Assembly: GCA_963693085.1 (NCBI GenBank)
Contig: OY856410.1
Span: 883,830,335-883,894,334, forward strand
DNA: 64,000 bases
DNA from: Alisma plantago-aquatica
Lineage: Eukaryota; Streptophyta; Magnoliopsida; Alismatales; Alismataceae
Reading direction: 5' to 3'
Within the stretch, counting starts at the first letter, position 1, and each line of letters begins with the position of its first letter. The notes under the pieces were generated by a model. That model saw nothing but the letters and a program-made list of their open reading frames with translations. It made no database searches and was not told the DNA's origin. The translations under genes and the position numbers were made by a program. Below are positions 11,345-24,249 of the stretch, piece after piece.

Positions 11345-14229
11345 CATTTTATCAATTTGTGGGTCAAACATGTTTTTTATAAAGGCATTGTATCTAATGC
11401 TTAGAGAAATACATATTGCCAAGGAACACCCATGTATCGAGTGTACAAGAAGTTGCATGGAGTATCTTTTACTTTATAGAAGTGCAACATGGAAATGGTT
11501 GGTAATTTTATTTCTAAAGCTAGAGAAATGGAAATGGACCTTATTTCTTACAAAAAGAAGTGGATGATGATCCTTTAAACTAAGACAAGAAAAACTAGCT
11601 AGAAACTTTGATATATGATAATGATAAAGCCTTGAATGATGAAGAAAGCCTACATAGGCCAAAAACTATGGTGCATTGGTTGAAGTTAGTGGATAGGAAT
11701 TTAGCCTTGTTTTATGCTTCCTTAAAGACTAGAAGGATCAGGAACAACATAAATGTTTTGAATGACTTGAATGGGGAAAATATCAATCATATTGACGCCA
11801 TTCACAATAATATAAAGTTGTTCTATGAGGATCTCTTCAATAGTGCTCCTAAGGAGTTTGTTCATTGGAAGGAGAGTGGATTCTACCAAATAATAATTAT
11901 GAATAGTTTGATAGTTCGAGAAGTATTGTAACTAGACAAGAGGTTGAGGAGGTGATGGTGAAAATGAATGATGACAAGTCTCCAGGCTCTGATGGTTTCA
12001 TCTCGGTCTTATTTAAATCTGTGTCAGACATTATTGGTGATGAGGTTACTACTGCTATTTTGAACTTCTTTAGCTCAAGCAAACTTTTAAAGGAGATAGT
12101 ACTATGATAACGTTGATACCTAAGCTTCCTGGTGTAGTGTGGCTGAAGAATTTTAGACCGATCTCTCTCTACAATATTATTTATAAGATGATAACAAAGA
12201 TTTTAGCAAACAAGCATAACCATGTCCTTCCTTTGCTGATTGATATCAATCATGTTGCCTTTATTCCAGGGAGGAGAATTGGAGATGCAATCTTGATAGG
12301 TAATGAGGTGCTTAGTACTTTTGTGGGTACTTCAAAGAAATTGTGTCAAAGTGTATTTAGCGAAGGCTTATGATACTGTCAGGAGGGACTATATTATTTT
12401 CATGTTGAGTAAGATGGGGTTCCTTGTGTGTTGGTTAAATTGGGTTCAGGAAACCTTTGAATCAGCTTCTTACAGAGTTTTGGTAAATGGGTGTCCTACC
12501 AATACATTTTGGGCTTCCAATGGAGTGAGACAGGGGGATCCCCTATCTCCTTATTTGTTTGTCATAGCAATGCAAGACTTATCTTCTATCATCAATGTGG
12601 ATATTGTAGCTGGTAGACGTAGAATTCTTTAGGCTGGCATACCAGTATTTCCCATATCATTTTTGAGGATGATTTTCTCTTGTTCTCGGAAGGTTGAAGA
12701 TCAGTATGCCCATTGTATCAAACTGATTTTGGATAACTTTTGTATGTTTTTTGGTTTGAAGCTCCATAATGAAAACAGTTAGATTTTCCTCAGTAGAAAT
12801 GTTGATTGTGCTAATATTTCTGAGGTTTTGAAGATCAATTTTTCCAATCTTCCATTAAGATATTTAGGAGTTTCGTTATTCACTAGTAGATTGACCAAGG
12901 AGAAGCGTTCTCCTATTATAGATAGATTTAAATCGAAATTGGAATTGTGGAAAGGGAACCTTTTGTCTCAATTAGGTAGACTAGATCTTACAAAATCTAC
13001 TCTATCTGCCTACACTATTTCATGGACTTATACTTTTCCTTTGCCTAAAATTTGTTACTAAATCACTAGAGAAGCTTATGAGATATTTTCTTTGGAATTA
13101 TACTAAAGATAAGAAATGTATGCATACTGTCTCTTGGGAGCTTATCCGTTGACCTAAAGAAGAGGGATGGCTCAACACTAGACTCATTTATGCTTGGGTC
13201 AATGTTGGGTTGACTAAGAATCTTTAGAGTATAGATACTGATAAATAAATGTTGTGGGTCAAATGGTTGCATAGTAGATACATTAAGGAGGAAATTATAT
13301 GGTTTGTGAAGGCTAGAGTCAACTCTATGTGGCTCTCAAAAAGGTTACTTGAGAAAAGAGATAAGCTGCTAGGCGAAGTGGATTTCTTCTTGGGTAATGG
13401 AGGAAAGTTTTTTTATGGAGAGATCCCTCGTCTGTAGGGAGAAGAAAAATGATTGATGTCTTTGACCCTAACCTTGTTTATAGGTTGGGAAAAGTCTTAA
13501 ATTGTAAGGTTTGCTCGTGTATTGAAGGATATGATTGGAGGGTTCCCAATTTTAGGGGAGCTCAGTAGCTGAAAGACTTTATGAACTTACAAGCTAAGCC
13601 TTCTCAGTCTGAAGATGATGTCTTATTCAAAGGAAAACATGAAATGAAGATGAAAGATTGTTGGAACATGTGAGGAGGAAAAGACTAGATGTACGTTGGG
13701 GTAATTAGATATGGTCTGCTATTCCTAGAAGATGTTGTCTTTTATTATGGAAGGGGTTTCTTGGGAACATTTCTACTTGTGATTATCTTTAGAAGACTGG
13801 CCTACAGTTTGCATCTAGGTGTGTTATGTGTTAAGCTTGGGAAGATAATGTTTCCCATATTTCCTTTTGTTGCTAGTTTTCTCATTTTGTTTGGGGTTTT
13901 TGGAGCATGGATCAAAATATGCCTTAAACACCTTGCTCCTTCAATGAATTGCTTTTGTTGAAGAAAGAAAAGAAGTTCTCTTCTGTCTTCAGTATATATA
14001 TGCTCTGGGGAGAAAGGAACAACAAGTTGTTTAGAGCAGTAGAAGTTTTGAAGAATTTTGGTCTCCTTGCAAAAAGGATATTGTGGCCATGTATAGTTAG
14101 ATTTCTCCTTTGTTGTTTTGTTAGTTTTTTCTTACCTTTCTTTGTATAGATAGGTTGTAGCTACTGTAATTACTGAACTCCTTTTATATCCGTAAAGAGG
14201 CATGACACCCTAATTTCACAAAAAAAAAA
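11345..14229 (+). pseudogene. L1-type LINE, reverse transcriptase part (3' piece of split LINE)
   Basis: Continues the LINE broken at 5670. Recognisable in order: the linker to RT (PKTMVHWLKLVDRNLALFYASLK), the pre-RT segment (DKSPGSDGF near 11970), LIPKLPGVVWLKNFRPISL (12109), AKAYDTVRRDY (12362), NGVRQGDPLSPYLF (12520), a decayed FADD box (FEDDFLLFS, about 12660), LRYLGVSLFTSRL (12846) and a C-terminal zf-RVT-like segment near 13690. Frameshifts and stops break it into at least eight frames. The 3' end is marked by cacaaaaaaaaaac at 14216-14229, the poly(A) tail of a LINE. It is long dead, clearly older than the Sirevirus-like element that interrupts it. Confidence 0.8.
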
Positions 14230-14235
14230 CATAGA

Positions 14236-14984
14236 TTGTAAAGTGAAATTAGAACATTAGCTATATACATTATATAGTAAATCCTTACCAGAGAGTCTTG
14301 AGACGATTTAGAGGATACTACGGGTGTCATAGAGGACACTTTGGTGTCAACAGAGGGCATGTTGTGCCCATAGAGGGTGCATTGTAGCATAGAGGATAGT
14401 TCAATGCCAGTGGAGGACACATTGTGCCAACAGAGGGTGTGTTGAACCATAGAGAACACTTCCACATCGTAGAGGATGACTTATCATATTATGGTGGTGG
14501 AAAATGAAGGTAATGGTTGTAAATAAAATTTATATTCCTTACATGCTTATAGATTTCAGTTTTAAGTTTCATCTCTCAGTTAAAATTCATTTCCTTTTAT
14601 TGTTAAGAATTCATTGCCTCTTATTCTACCCATATATCCTTTCCTTTTTGCATGGATGGGGATGAGATATTCACATATATCAAGTTTCAGGAAGAGTGAG
14701 CGAGATAGATTTTCCATATGTATGTTTAAGAGGATTTCTTGGTGGGGTGCTATCTACATGATTCAAGAACCTAAGTTTGAAACACATAATTGTTGCATAT
14801 CATATTTAGATCTCACTTGCTAAGTTTCATATAAGGTTCCTTATCTATGAATGAATGAGAATGTATTGCACACAGAGGCCTTTAACAATATTATTTCTAT
14901 CATTATTTTAATGATTATCATGTTAACGACACTCCCGAGTTGTAACAAAATAGCTTCTTCTCATGTAATATAGATACGGGGGTG
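14236..14984 (+). repeat. Second copy of the gypsy-type LTR-like repeat
   Basis: Diverged direct repeat of 4272-4985, beginning immediately after the LINE poly(A) tail and ending gatacgggggtgttaca. That is a typical plant gypsy LTR terminus, pairing with the TGTAC-AAC start at 3733. It lacks the left ~540 bases of the first copy. The simplest reading is an old LTR pair or a duplicated LTR with the LINE inserted at its edge and part lost by deletion. A tandem duplication cannot be excluded. Confidence 0.5.
14318..14480 (+). repeat. Degenerate ~20 bp minisatellite, second copy
   Basis: Seven or eight units related to 'atagaggacactttggtgtca' with a 19-21 base period, matching the array at 4358-4520. 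Confidence 0.55.
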
Positions 14985-16544
14985 TTACAATGATGCTATT
15001 GACATAGCATATTCTAATAAACAACTTGAGGCCATGATATCTGAGATGGATTCCATGTATGCCAACAAAGTATGTAATTTGGTGGATGCATTTGAAGGAG
15101 TGATTTCATAGTGTACAAGTGAGTCTTCAAGAAGAAGATCGATATGATAATGTACAAACCTATAAAGTACTATTGGTGCAAAAGTTTTCACACAAGATCA
15201 AAGTTTTAACTATGATGAAACATTTTCACCAATTTCCATGGTTGAATCCATCAAGAACATGCTTTCCATTGTATCTTATCATGACTATATATTTGGAAAA
15301 TGGGTTGAAATAACTTTCCTTAATGGGAATATTTTATAGGATATTTACAAGACACATCCTAAAGGTTTTATTGCTCCAAATGAAGGTAATAACGTTTATA
15401 AGCGACAAAGGCCAGTTATGGATCAAAGAAAGCATCTAGAAGATAGAATCTTCATTGTTATGAGAGAGTCAAAGAGTTTGTCTTTAACCTAAATGAGGAT
15501 GAACCTTGTGTGTGCAAGAAGGTAAATGGGAGCATAATTGTATTTCTCATTTTATACTTAGATGATATATTATTGTTGGGAAATGAAACACCTACTATAC
15601 AATTAGTTAAGACCTTGTTGGACAATACCTTCTCCATGAAGGACTTAGGATAAACATCCTAATTTTGAGAAATCAAGATCTATCGAGAGACCTAGAAGGA
15701 TTTTTGGCCTAATCCAGAGTACCTATATTGACAAGGTGATGAAAACATGCATGATTCTAAGAGAGGTAACTTACCCATATGTCATGGGATAAGTTTCTCT
15801 AAATTTTAATAGCCAACTCTATGAAAGAGTAGGAACATGTGATTAACATTGTATATGCATCTACATTTGGATATTTCATGTATGTAATGTTATGTACAAG
15901 TCTTGATATCTTGTATGCTTGAACATGATGAGAAGGAACTAATTAGATCTTGATGAAGGTAATTAGATTGTCATGAAGAATACCCTAAGATACTATAGAA
16001 GAAAAAGAGACCAACTTTTGATATGCATATGTGAGGAAGAGTTAGTTATGAAGGGTTATACTAATTCAAGCTTCCAAACTAAGAAAGACAATTACCAATC
16101 ACCAAAAGGTTATGTGTTTTAGCTAAATGGAAAATCTATAAGCTAGAAGAGTTCCAAGAAAAAGACAATGGCTGATTATATAATAGAAGTGAAGTATATT
16201 TGCACATCCAATGCACCAAAGGAATCAATATGGATTGAGAAGTTCATTACTGACCTTAAGGTGATTCCAACCATTGGGGACACAATATAGATTTATTTTG
16301 ATATCAATGGAGCCATTCCTCAAGATAATAACCCAGATCACATCATCATTCTAGGCATGTAATATGGTGATATCAACTCATACGAGAGATCATACAAAGA
16401 GGATACGTAAATATTTGCATAATACCAATTGAAAGCAATGTTTTATTCCCTGACAAAAGTAGTTTCACAATAGAAGCATGATGATCATGTCAGATCACAT
16501 GGAATACAATTCATGAGTGATTAGATCTAGTGTAAGTGGGAGAC
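14985..16544 (+). pseudogene. Copia element A: RT and RNase H remnant
   Basis: The translation, across frames, follows Copia pol from the start of RT. It begins EAMISEMDSMYANKV and a decayed 'VFKKK' segment (15125). Next come MMKHFHQFPWLNPSR (15211, for 'ETFSPVAMLKSIR'), GFIAPNEGNNVYK (15365), a decayed 'IYGLKQA' box and NEDEPCVCKKVNGSIIVF followed by LILYLDDILLLGNE (15553; the catalytic box is YLDD here). MKDLG (15638) and remnants of RNase H follow to about 16200. Many stops and frameshifts. The sequence closely parallels element B's pol at 29220-31560, so A and B are the same family. Protease, integrase and the 5' half are missing from this side. Confidence 0.78.
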
Positions 16545-16778
16545 TATTGGTTGTATGCCCTGAGATCCACATGTGATGATTGTAATAGGGACACATTGTA
16601 TATGATTGATTAATCATTAAGGAAATTCCAAATTTTATGTTTGTTTCAATATTGAGAAAATGAATAAATACAATAATGTCCTACAAATATTTTGACTTAA
16701 TGAAGAAATGGTTCATGTCTAGGACCTAAATATGAGATCATATGTAATTAAGAGTACTCATTCTTGTTATGTCCCTAT

Positions 16779-19680
16779 TCAAAGATGCTTGATGTAATGA
16801 AAATCACTTGGATATTGAGTCAAGGGATTCAAATTCCCTTTTCTACTGGGGTTTCACCATTTGATAATGCATCTTTCTCAGATATAGTGAAAACATCCTA
16901 CAATTCTCCTTCCAACACGACAACCAACTTTAGGACTTCCTTCATCTCTAATTCTCACATCTTCTAATATAGTTGAAGATGCTAATTTGTCCTTTAATAA
17001 AGGAACAACTTGTGCACTTGATGGCCTCTATTCATAACACCTTCTTGACGGTATGCATAGTGCAGCTACTACAGTCAAGGATGAGTTGGTGCATGATATA
17101 TCTACTATTTTCAATTATTGTTTGGATGGTCATTGTCCTATCTCTTTGTCTCCTTACATCGCTACTACTTCTTTGAATCCCATACTCAAACATGATAGTC
17201 GTATTCAACCCACTATAGTTGCCACCATTTGGTGTCATCTTGTTCCAAGATTGAAACAAAGGGAGTCATGTCTAATGTTGTCTCGTATCTCCAAGAATAA
17301 GAATTTGATGTTGGGATTCTAGGGGGTGTTGCACCTCTTTTGCATGTAGTGATGTAACGCATACATGACCAATGTCATATCCATACTCATACATTGTCTC
17401 TTGTAGACTTATTAAATGCTCTTAACATGGTTGACATGTCTACTATTTTTGGAGAAGTCTGTCTCTGATGCCCGATGATTGCATGATCAATTGAGCTATG
17501 TTATAGTTTACCTACTCATGTTCACTTGGATTAGAGTGAGCCTATTAGCAGTTGTTGGGATCCAACAAGGCGATCCTTTGGGGCATCTTTTTTTTTCTTT
17601 GGCTCTTCATCCCCTTGTTTTGCACTTAAAAATTGAATGCATCCAAAACCTATTGGTTTTCTACCTAAATGATGGAACTTTCATTAGAGACACTACGAAG
17701 GTGTCTAAGGTCCTGTCTCTTCTTCAAAATTTGTGCTCCAGTCTTTTCCTCCATCTTAATATAGATTTTTCCCTCTTGACATATTGCATCCTACATTGGG
17801 AATGAAGCTTCTTGATGCTCTAGTTTCCTTTAATCTAAACTTTGCCTTGGATTTGTTGAGGAAGTGTTTGGTCAAATCTCTAGCTATGATGAACCTTATA
17901 GCTTTGCTTCTTGATCCAATTCTCCTTAACTCATGTGTTGGTATGACAAAGTTATTGTTTTCCCTTAAAACAACACCATTAGATTCTATTGATTCATCCC
18001 TAGATGACTTTGATTGAAAAATCCTATGTTTCGTGACACACATATACATTAATGATAGACAAGGATTTAATGATCTACATTACAACCTTGCCATTCTTCC
18101 TATGTGTTTTAGAGGGTTATGAAGCTTGACTAATCAAGATGCTAGAAACTACACACATGTTGCCTCTCAATTCCACACGAGAAAGCTTCAAGCTCATATT
18201 CTACGTGAGGCTAGTTTTGTTCTTTGTGGTTCCCCATTTGAGAACACTGATGCTACATTACATGATCGACTACCATCCTTTTTATGGTCCAAGTTGTCAC
18301 ATACTCCTTATGCCACCTCAAAAACATAGTCTCTTTTGGAAAACACCTATAACAACATGATCTTCCATCTATTCAAGAACATTTGAGTATTCCCATTGAA
18401 AATGAGTGGTTCTTGCTTCTCTATAAGCTACACATGCATAAGATTTTCTTATTGTTGTCCCTATCTATGGTCTCTCATCATCCATGGAACCTAAAGAATA
18501 TTGAACTATTCTACGTACCAACTCATGACCCCCTTATAACTTAGTAGCGAGTGATGTCCCCTTTGTCATTTTGAAAAGCTTGATTCTTACAATGACCATG
18601 ATGTACATTATCACACTCACCCAAGATTCAAATCTGTCGTGATGTTGTTGAGTACTCTCTCTTTGGTGTTATTTCTCAAGACATGATATAAGCTTTTATA
18701 GAAGCTTCATTTTCTTTATAAACACCCAAAATGATGGTATCCACTACCATAACATACATATATTCTATTATTTGATTGGACAGATAGAAAGACACTTGTC
18801 TTGATCTTATAGGGGTATCTCCTTTTACTGACATCGTCATATCTAATTACTTTGTGGTAGACCAGTCTTCCTCTGATGCAACCATTAATAGAATCATAAG
18901 GATAGTGCAACCTGTGAAGCAAGCCATCACCATTTCCTTACCTTTTCATTTGGTATCTTTGGGTGCTAGTTTATAATTTACTTTTTCTCATATGAAGCAT
19001 TCAACATATCACTAGGAATATAAATGGATATATGGAATCCTCACATTCGATCCAGATTCAAGTCTGAAATTTTGAAAAAAAACTAACATCCTCATAATCT
19101 GGATTGGATTTAGGATATCAAATTTCATATCCAAAAATTTCAGATAAGATATCAGATGTGGCTATATACGCTCCCAAAAAATCTGAATCTGACAAATATA
19201 CACATATGATATTAAATATATATCATCTATATAAAAAAAATAAAATATAGATATTTTATCATATATATTCATAGTAACATCAATATTTTCTATATATAAT
19301 ATATTTATTAACAATAAATTTATGATTTTATGTTTGGATAGGATACTTATCCGAATTTGGATATTATTGTTTGGATTAGATTCAATTATTGTTACATGAT
19401 ATTTATTGAATGTCAGATTAGATATTGGATCAAATATTTTTTTTGGATTCTGATAACAGATATAGAAATATCCTATCTGTATTCAATCAATTTACATGTC
19501 TACATATCACCAATTGAAATATGGTGTTTTCATCCTAATTTCATCTTTAGATCTTTGGGTTTTTCCATAAAAAGGATTGACATCCCAATTTGTAGCCCAT
19601 GCCTCTTCGAAGGCATTTATGTAGGTGTTGGCATGTAACAATTTTTGTGTCTGATAAATTTAAATATAACTCTATTCTTA
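16779..19680 (+). mobile_element. Nested RT element inside Copia A LTR
   Basis: The LTR is broken at GTCCCTAT (16771-16778) and resumes at GTCCCTAG (19681-19688), so a 7-8 base direct repeat flanks about 2.9 kb of unrelated sequence. A variable-length target duplication fits a non-LTR retroelement. The interior carries a decayed RT (see next entry) and an AT-rich 3' part (19000-19640) with no coding sense. I see no poly(A) tail. The right edge, ttaaatataactctattctta, is AT-rich only. Confidence 0.6.
17010..18960 (+). pseudogene. Reverse transcriptase of the QQGDPLG / YLDDG plant family, decayed
   Basis: In order: ILKHDSRIQPTIVATIWCHL (17190; family form 'LKPDNGIRPIAVGTIWRRL'), GIQQGDPLGHLFFSLALHPL (17548; RT motif B), LVFYLNDGTFIRDTTKVSKV (17660; catalytic YLDD now YLND), then MMNLIALLLDPILLNSCVGM followed by TKLLFSLKTT (17890; family 'LCDPQSELLLLRSCMGIAKLFFGLRT'). 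Family C-terminal pieces follow near 18440 (DFL..VPIYGLSSSMEPKEY) and 18790. In intact relatives this region ends in a Cys/His cluster and a nuclease-like domain with 'RPADVL', 'CVDLTGVSPL'. All frames are broken. The clade is uncertain; it is not L1-like, because L1 has RQGDPLSP and FADD. Confidence 0.65.
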
Positions 19681-21378
19681 GTCCCTAGTGGTTATTATCA
19701 TGGACATTGTAGGACAAATACAATGCATAAGATAATGTATAGGCTGAGTGATGAGTATGTCTCTTTACTCATGACATAGGATATCAACTTAGATACATGG
19801 GTAGTTGTTAAAGAATAAGGTGCACTGAATTTACCCATTTTGATAATGACATATGGAAGCCATGTCATGGAAAGTTAGTGATATCTCCATGTGAAATTAG
19901 TGAGATTGATCCTTAGACCTGATTCACTGCTATAATCACATGTTGTTCAATGTACTTTTACACTGACCCAATGTGACCCTAAATGAGGAGTTTATGTACA
20001 TATGGTGATTAAGTGCATTATAGAACTTGTAGATTATTGTGAGTGATGTAAATAGAATTTATCTATGCATTGGAGTTATATCATCTCCACTTGATAAGTG
20101 AGACTATTTCCATGCTCATGTGAGTCAATATGTCATACTGAGCTCAAACAACCTCAATAGTCTACTCTACTTTAAGAAATGTAGATTGAATTTCAAGAGG
20201 ATGACAAATCCATGCCTAAATTCAAAATGGATATTTGTTACAAAGGATTATATGATCAAAATAACTTGGTAACTTTATGGTTTAATTTGTTCACAACTTC
20301 TTACCATTACTTGGGTAGCAACAATGTGTTGATAGCTACCACTTTTTGCTTGTGAGATTATGAACATCAGTACTAACATAATATGGAACCTACAAAACAT
20401 AGGGAATTAAAGTTTGCAATAAAATATATGATTATAATAGTTTTGAATCATGTACATGCCATATTTTTGTCCAATAAATTAATTAAGAAAGCTATCAATT
20501 CGACGTGATGGTTACAACCAACTAGTTGACTGATTGTCAATCAATCAGCTAATCACCAGTTTGGGAAGCTAGTGAGTCGGTTGACTGGGTGTCCTAGTAG
20601 GTCCTCAGGATTGAAGTCAAGAAACAATAGAGAATATGTGGGCTATTTGATTTGCAATCAAATTGGTCAATTGAAAATAGACCTAAACTAGCTAGTCATT
20701 CAATTGGATAACCCATTTAGTCAACTAGATGACAAACTAGTCACAGTTATTCGACTGATTAATGAACCAAGCGACTAGGACTTTTGATTGTATTTTGAGT
20801 TTGATTCTATTTTGAGTTGTGTCTAGGAACATGACTAGATTCTTTGGAAACCCATGTCTACAAGTCTCCTGTATTAAGAGGTGGACATATGAGGCATGAC
20901 ATAAAACATTGTCACACAAGTTGTCTAAGAGTTCTTCCTCTTGGAGAGAGAAAACTCATGCAAATTCAACAACCCTCAATAGGAGGAGAAGGGGAGCGAG
21001 TGAATCTAGCACATCAATAACTATGAATTCTAATTCAACTTGGCACACAATGTGGTGTGCCAAGAATTCTTGAAACTATGTTGATGACTTAGAGGATGAG
21101 GACCTTGGAATGAGGCTTGACAAAAAAACAACTTCTTTAAGAAGAAAATAAGGTATTGTTGTAAAGACAAGGAGGCAAAAACAACAACCACTTCATATCT
21201 GGGACTAAAAGTGCAAGTTCTACTCTGACATAAGCATTGTCTATTTGTTTAAAAACTAGTGAGAATCAAGGTATGTTCAATTTTTCGTCTATGTCTTTCA
21301 TATACTAGCATTCTATGGCTATGTGGAAAAGAGTTTTGTTGGAAAATATTTTATATTCTCATTATGCCCCCTCCCACA

Positions 21379-21660
21379 AAAATGCTACACCCATAACCTA
21401 ATGCATGCTTATGGTCTATGATATGATATTTTCTAATGTGTATGATGATGATGATATGAATTATAACATGAATATGAGAGGGATGTTAAGCATGAGATGT
21501 TGATATAAGGCATGAGATAGTCTTGGTGGCATATAAACATTCCTTTCTAAGGTTTTTCTTGGACTAGAGGAAGTCTGGCTAGTTGGGAGATATACCTCAA
21601 CCAAAAGGATTAGGGGAAGTCCTAGTGAGATAAGAGAGAGACCTTATTCTATCATATAAA
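21379..21660. other. Spacer between Copia A and Copia B
   Basis: AT-rich sequence without a gene. Because Copia B's target duplication (CAAAG) flanks 21666-46465, this stretch and the sequence from 46471 onward were originally contiguous. Confidence 0.5.
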
Positions 21661-21665
21661 CAAAG

Positions 21666-23539
21666 TGTAGGTATTTTTGACCAGAGAGCCAATCTTATGA
21701 TGATTGTAATGGGGCATCATATACTTGATTTGATAATAATAAAGGAAATTCCATCTATCATGTTTGTCTCATTCATGAGATAATGACACAAACATGCTAG
21801 ATGTATATAGAATGATGTTACTCATTGACATATGTGTTCATGTTTAGGACTTGAACAATGGTGTCATATGTATGATAAGAGTACATGTATTCTTGTAATG
21901 TCCCTAGTCGGATATTACTGTGGAAGCAAAATAGATGATATTAATACATAAGACTAGAATGTGCATTGACTAATGATAGAGTTTCATTAGTTATGATATG
22001 GGATATCAAGTCAAACACATGGTACTTGTTAAAGAACAGTATATCAGTAAAACCCACCTTGAAAGTGATACATGGAAACCATGGAATGCTACTCAAAATA
22101 AGCTCTGAAAATGATAGCGGTGATTGTGGTTCTTAGACCTGAAGTCACTCCACTCATCACATGTCATTCGATGAACTTTGACACCATCCAACTTGACCTT
22201 GAATAAGGGTTGCCATAAGTGTGGCTCTCTTGTATGTTGTGACACACGGGGGTTGATTGTAAGTGATGTAGATTGGATTTATCCCTCCTACACGAGTTGA
22301 TATCCTAGACACTTGATAAGCAAGATTGAGAAGTGTATGTCCATACTCATGTGATTCAATATGTGATATGTGAACTCACACGCATCTCATACAATCTCCT
22401 CTAGTTCAAGGAACATGGATTGAATATTAAGAGGATGAGAATTCCTTGTTTTGAGTTCAATCTAGCTATCAAAGACAAAGGAACTATATGATCACAGTAA
22501 CACTGATTATGGATTGTGGGTTAAATATTTTCTCCAACTTTCCAGTTACTTGGGTAGCAATGATGTGTTGCTAGATACCACTCATTTCTTGTGATGTCAT
22601 ATTCTAGTAATGTACATTCACTATTAACATAACATGGGACTTGTTGGGTCACACACATAGGATGCACATGTAATAGGAGTTTACTCATGGATAAAGGTTT
22701 AACTTGGTTGCTAAACTATTTAGTTAATTAACTTAAGCAACACCGACTGATAGTTGGCTGATAGGCTTGTCTAGTCGACCGATTAGGAATGCGAGTCGAT
22801 CAACTGGAGTGTCCAATCTACTGACCGGACGATCACAAGAAGTGGATCAAGGAATTTATGTTGACTTCATGGCGTGCATTAATTGTCACATTGAAATCGA
22901 GTATGTTTGCTAGTAGGAAAACATTCCAATCGATCAACATTATAATCAACCAACTGATGATTTACAATAGCCAAAAATTCATGAAATCAGCCCCACCGTG
23001 TCCCCAAGTTTGTGGAAACCCTAGCCCATCCACTCCTATATAATGGGGGTGGGTGGTGAAGGCTCTTAACACTCTTGTACAACAAGACTCCTCATCTCAA
23101 TATTGTGGTAGTGTGAGAGCTAGAGGCATCTTACCTATAAAAGGGAGAGATAGACAAAGGGGAGAAATGTCAATTCTAGCACGTTGACTACATGAAGGGA
23201 CAACTCCTTCCTCCCGGTGCTATAAGAATTATGTGGAGTTCCTAATGGTCCATGCAGATTACATAGATTTGTGGAGGTTGTTTCCATCATGCTAAAAGGA
23301 CATCGCCAAGCACTATCGGTAGTGCTACACCAATAGGTCGTTGTTGACCATTATCCAGGTGATGCTTGAGAAAGAAGCACAATGTTGTAAGGATTGTCAC
23401 TAGACTTGCTCAAGGACATAGTATATTCCTTGAAACCCTCTTTCACACTTCATAGTTGTTGATGCGATCATCTGGTTATGGGGAATATGGCTAAAATACC
23501 TTTATTTCTTCTGCCATCTTATTGTCATATATCCCTACA
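21666..23539 (+). repeat. Copia B 5' LTR
   Basis: 1874 bases, TGTAGG...CCCTACA. Aligned by eye with 44691-46465 plus 31614-31664. A TATA box is at about 23036 (cctatataatgg), preceded at 22740-22970 by a run of 'gtcgaccga/agtcgatcaact/gaccggacgatc' phrases. The region after the TATA box contains 'aacactcttgtac.a.aagactcctcatctcaa', shared with the 3' LTR. Confidence 0.85.
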
Positions 23540-23540
23540 G

Positions 23541-23553
23541 TGGTATTAGAGCC
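23541..23553 (+). other. Primer binding site of Copia B, tRNA-Met type
   Basis: TGGTATTAGAGCC starts two bases after the LTR and differs by one base from the canonical TGGTATCAGAGCC. Confidence 0.85.
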
Positions 23554-24249
23554 ACATTAGTTTAATATAATTTAGAATTTAATCAATATGATTGGTTTTT
23601 GTTTTATAATTTATCTTATTGCATGTGATGCAAATGTTTAAAATGATTAATGTGCATATTTGATGAAATACTACATATGTTAGGGAATGTCTCATAGATC
23701 CTATACATATATGCTATAATATCTATATGCAATTCATACGCATCGTGCTAAAATTGTTTTGATGGTGGATGTATGTGTGGTTATTGCAAATACCCCTTTG
23801 GATGTGTGTACTTGGTCGAATGGTTCAATTCTCATCTTTTAAATTTAGTTTTCATACTGAGCCTCTCTCCCTTTCTTCATATGCAAGTTAATGCTTTCCT
23901 TCCTATAATCCCCTCGAATGTAACTTGACGTCTCACTTTTAGTGATGTAATAAATAAATAGGTTTAGCTTTAATTTTATATCGACAAAAGAGAAGATGTT
24001 CTGCACCAAGGGAGTTGATAGACTAGGAAGTCGATTCGATCGAATGGAGGACCAAAGAGGCAGCAAACCAGATGAGCCAATCGATCGATAAGAGGCCCAA
24101 TCAATCAACTAGAGGAGTCCAGACAACCACTTGAGTGAGGAGCCATTCGATCGATGACAGATTCCAATCAGTATTAGTTGGACAAGTATCATATCATTAG
24201 GACGGGGCTGTCCAATGACAGTGGAAAGTAAGTAGTGCAATGACATATT
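23554..24249 (+). other. Copia B leader, first part
   Basis: Non-coding sequence between primer site and the mitochondrial-type insertion. It holds phrases such as 'tcgatcgataagaggcccaa' and 'caatcaatcaactagagg' at 24020-24120, related to the repeats in the LTR. No gene seen. Confidence 0.5.

Larger units (their letters stand above)
16545..21378 (+). repeat. Copia element A 3' LTR, split by a nested RT element
   Basis: A purine run (gtaagtgggagact) leads into TATTGGTTGTATGCCCTGAG at about 16545. The part to 16778 and the part from 19681 together align with the LTRs of Copia B (21666-23539 and 31614-46465). Shared landmarks are 'tgatgattgtaat', 'cttgttatgtccctag', 'atatcaacttagatacatgg', 'cttagacctgattcact', 'acttgataagtgagact' and 'ttacttgggtagcaa'. 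The right end, near cccctcccaca at 21378, is approximate. It is more diverged from B's LTRs than they are from each other. Confidence 0.65.
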
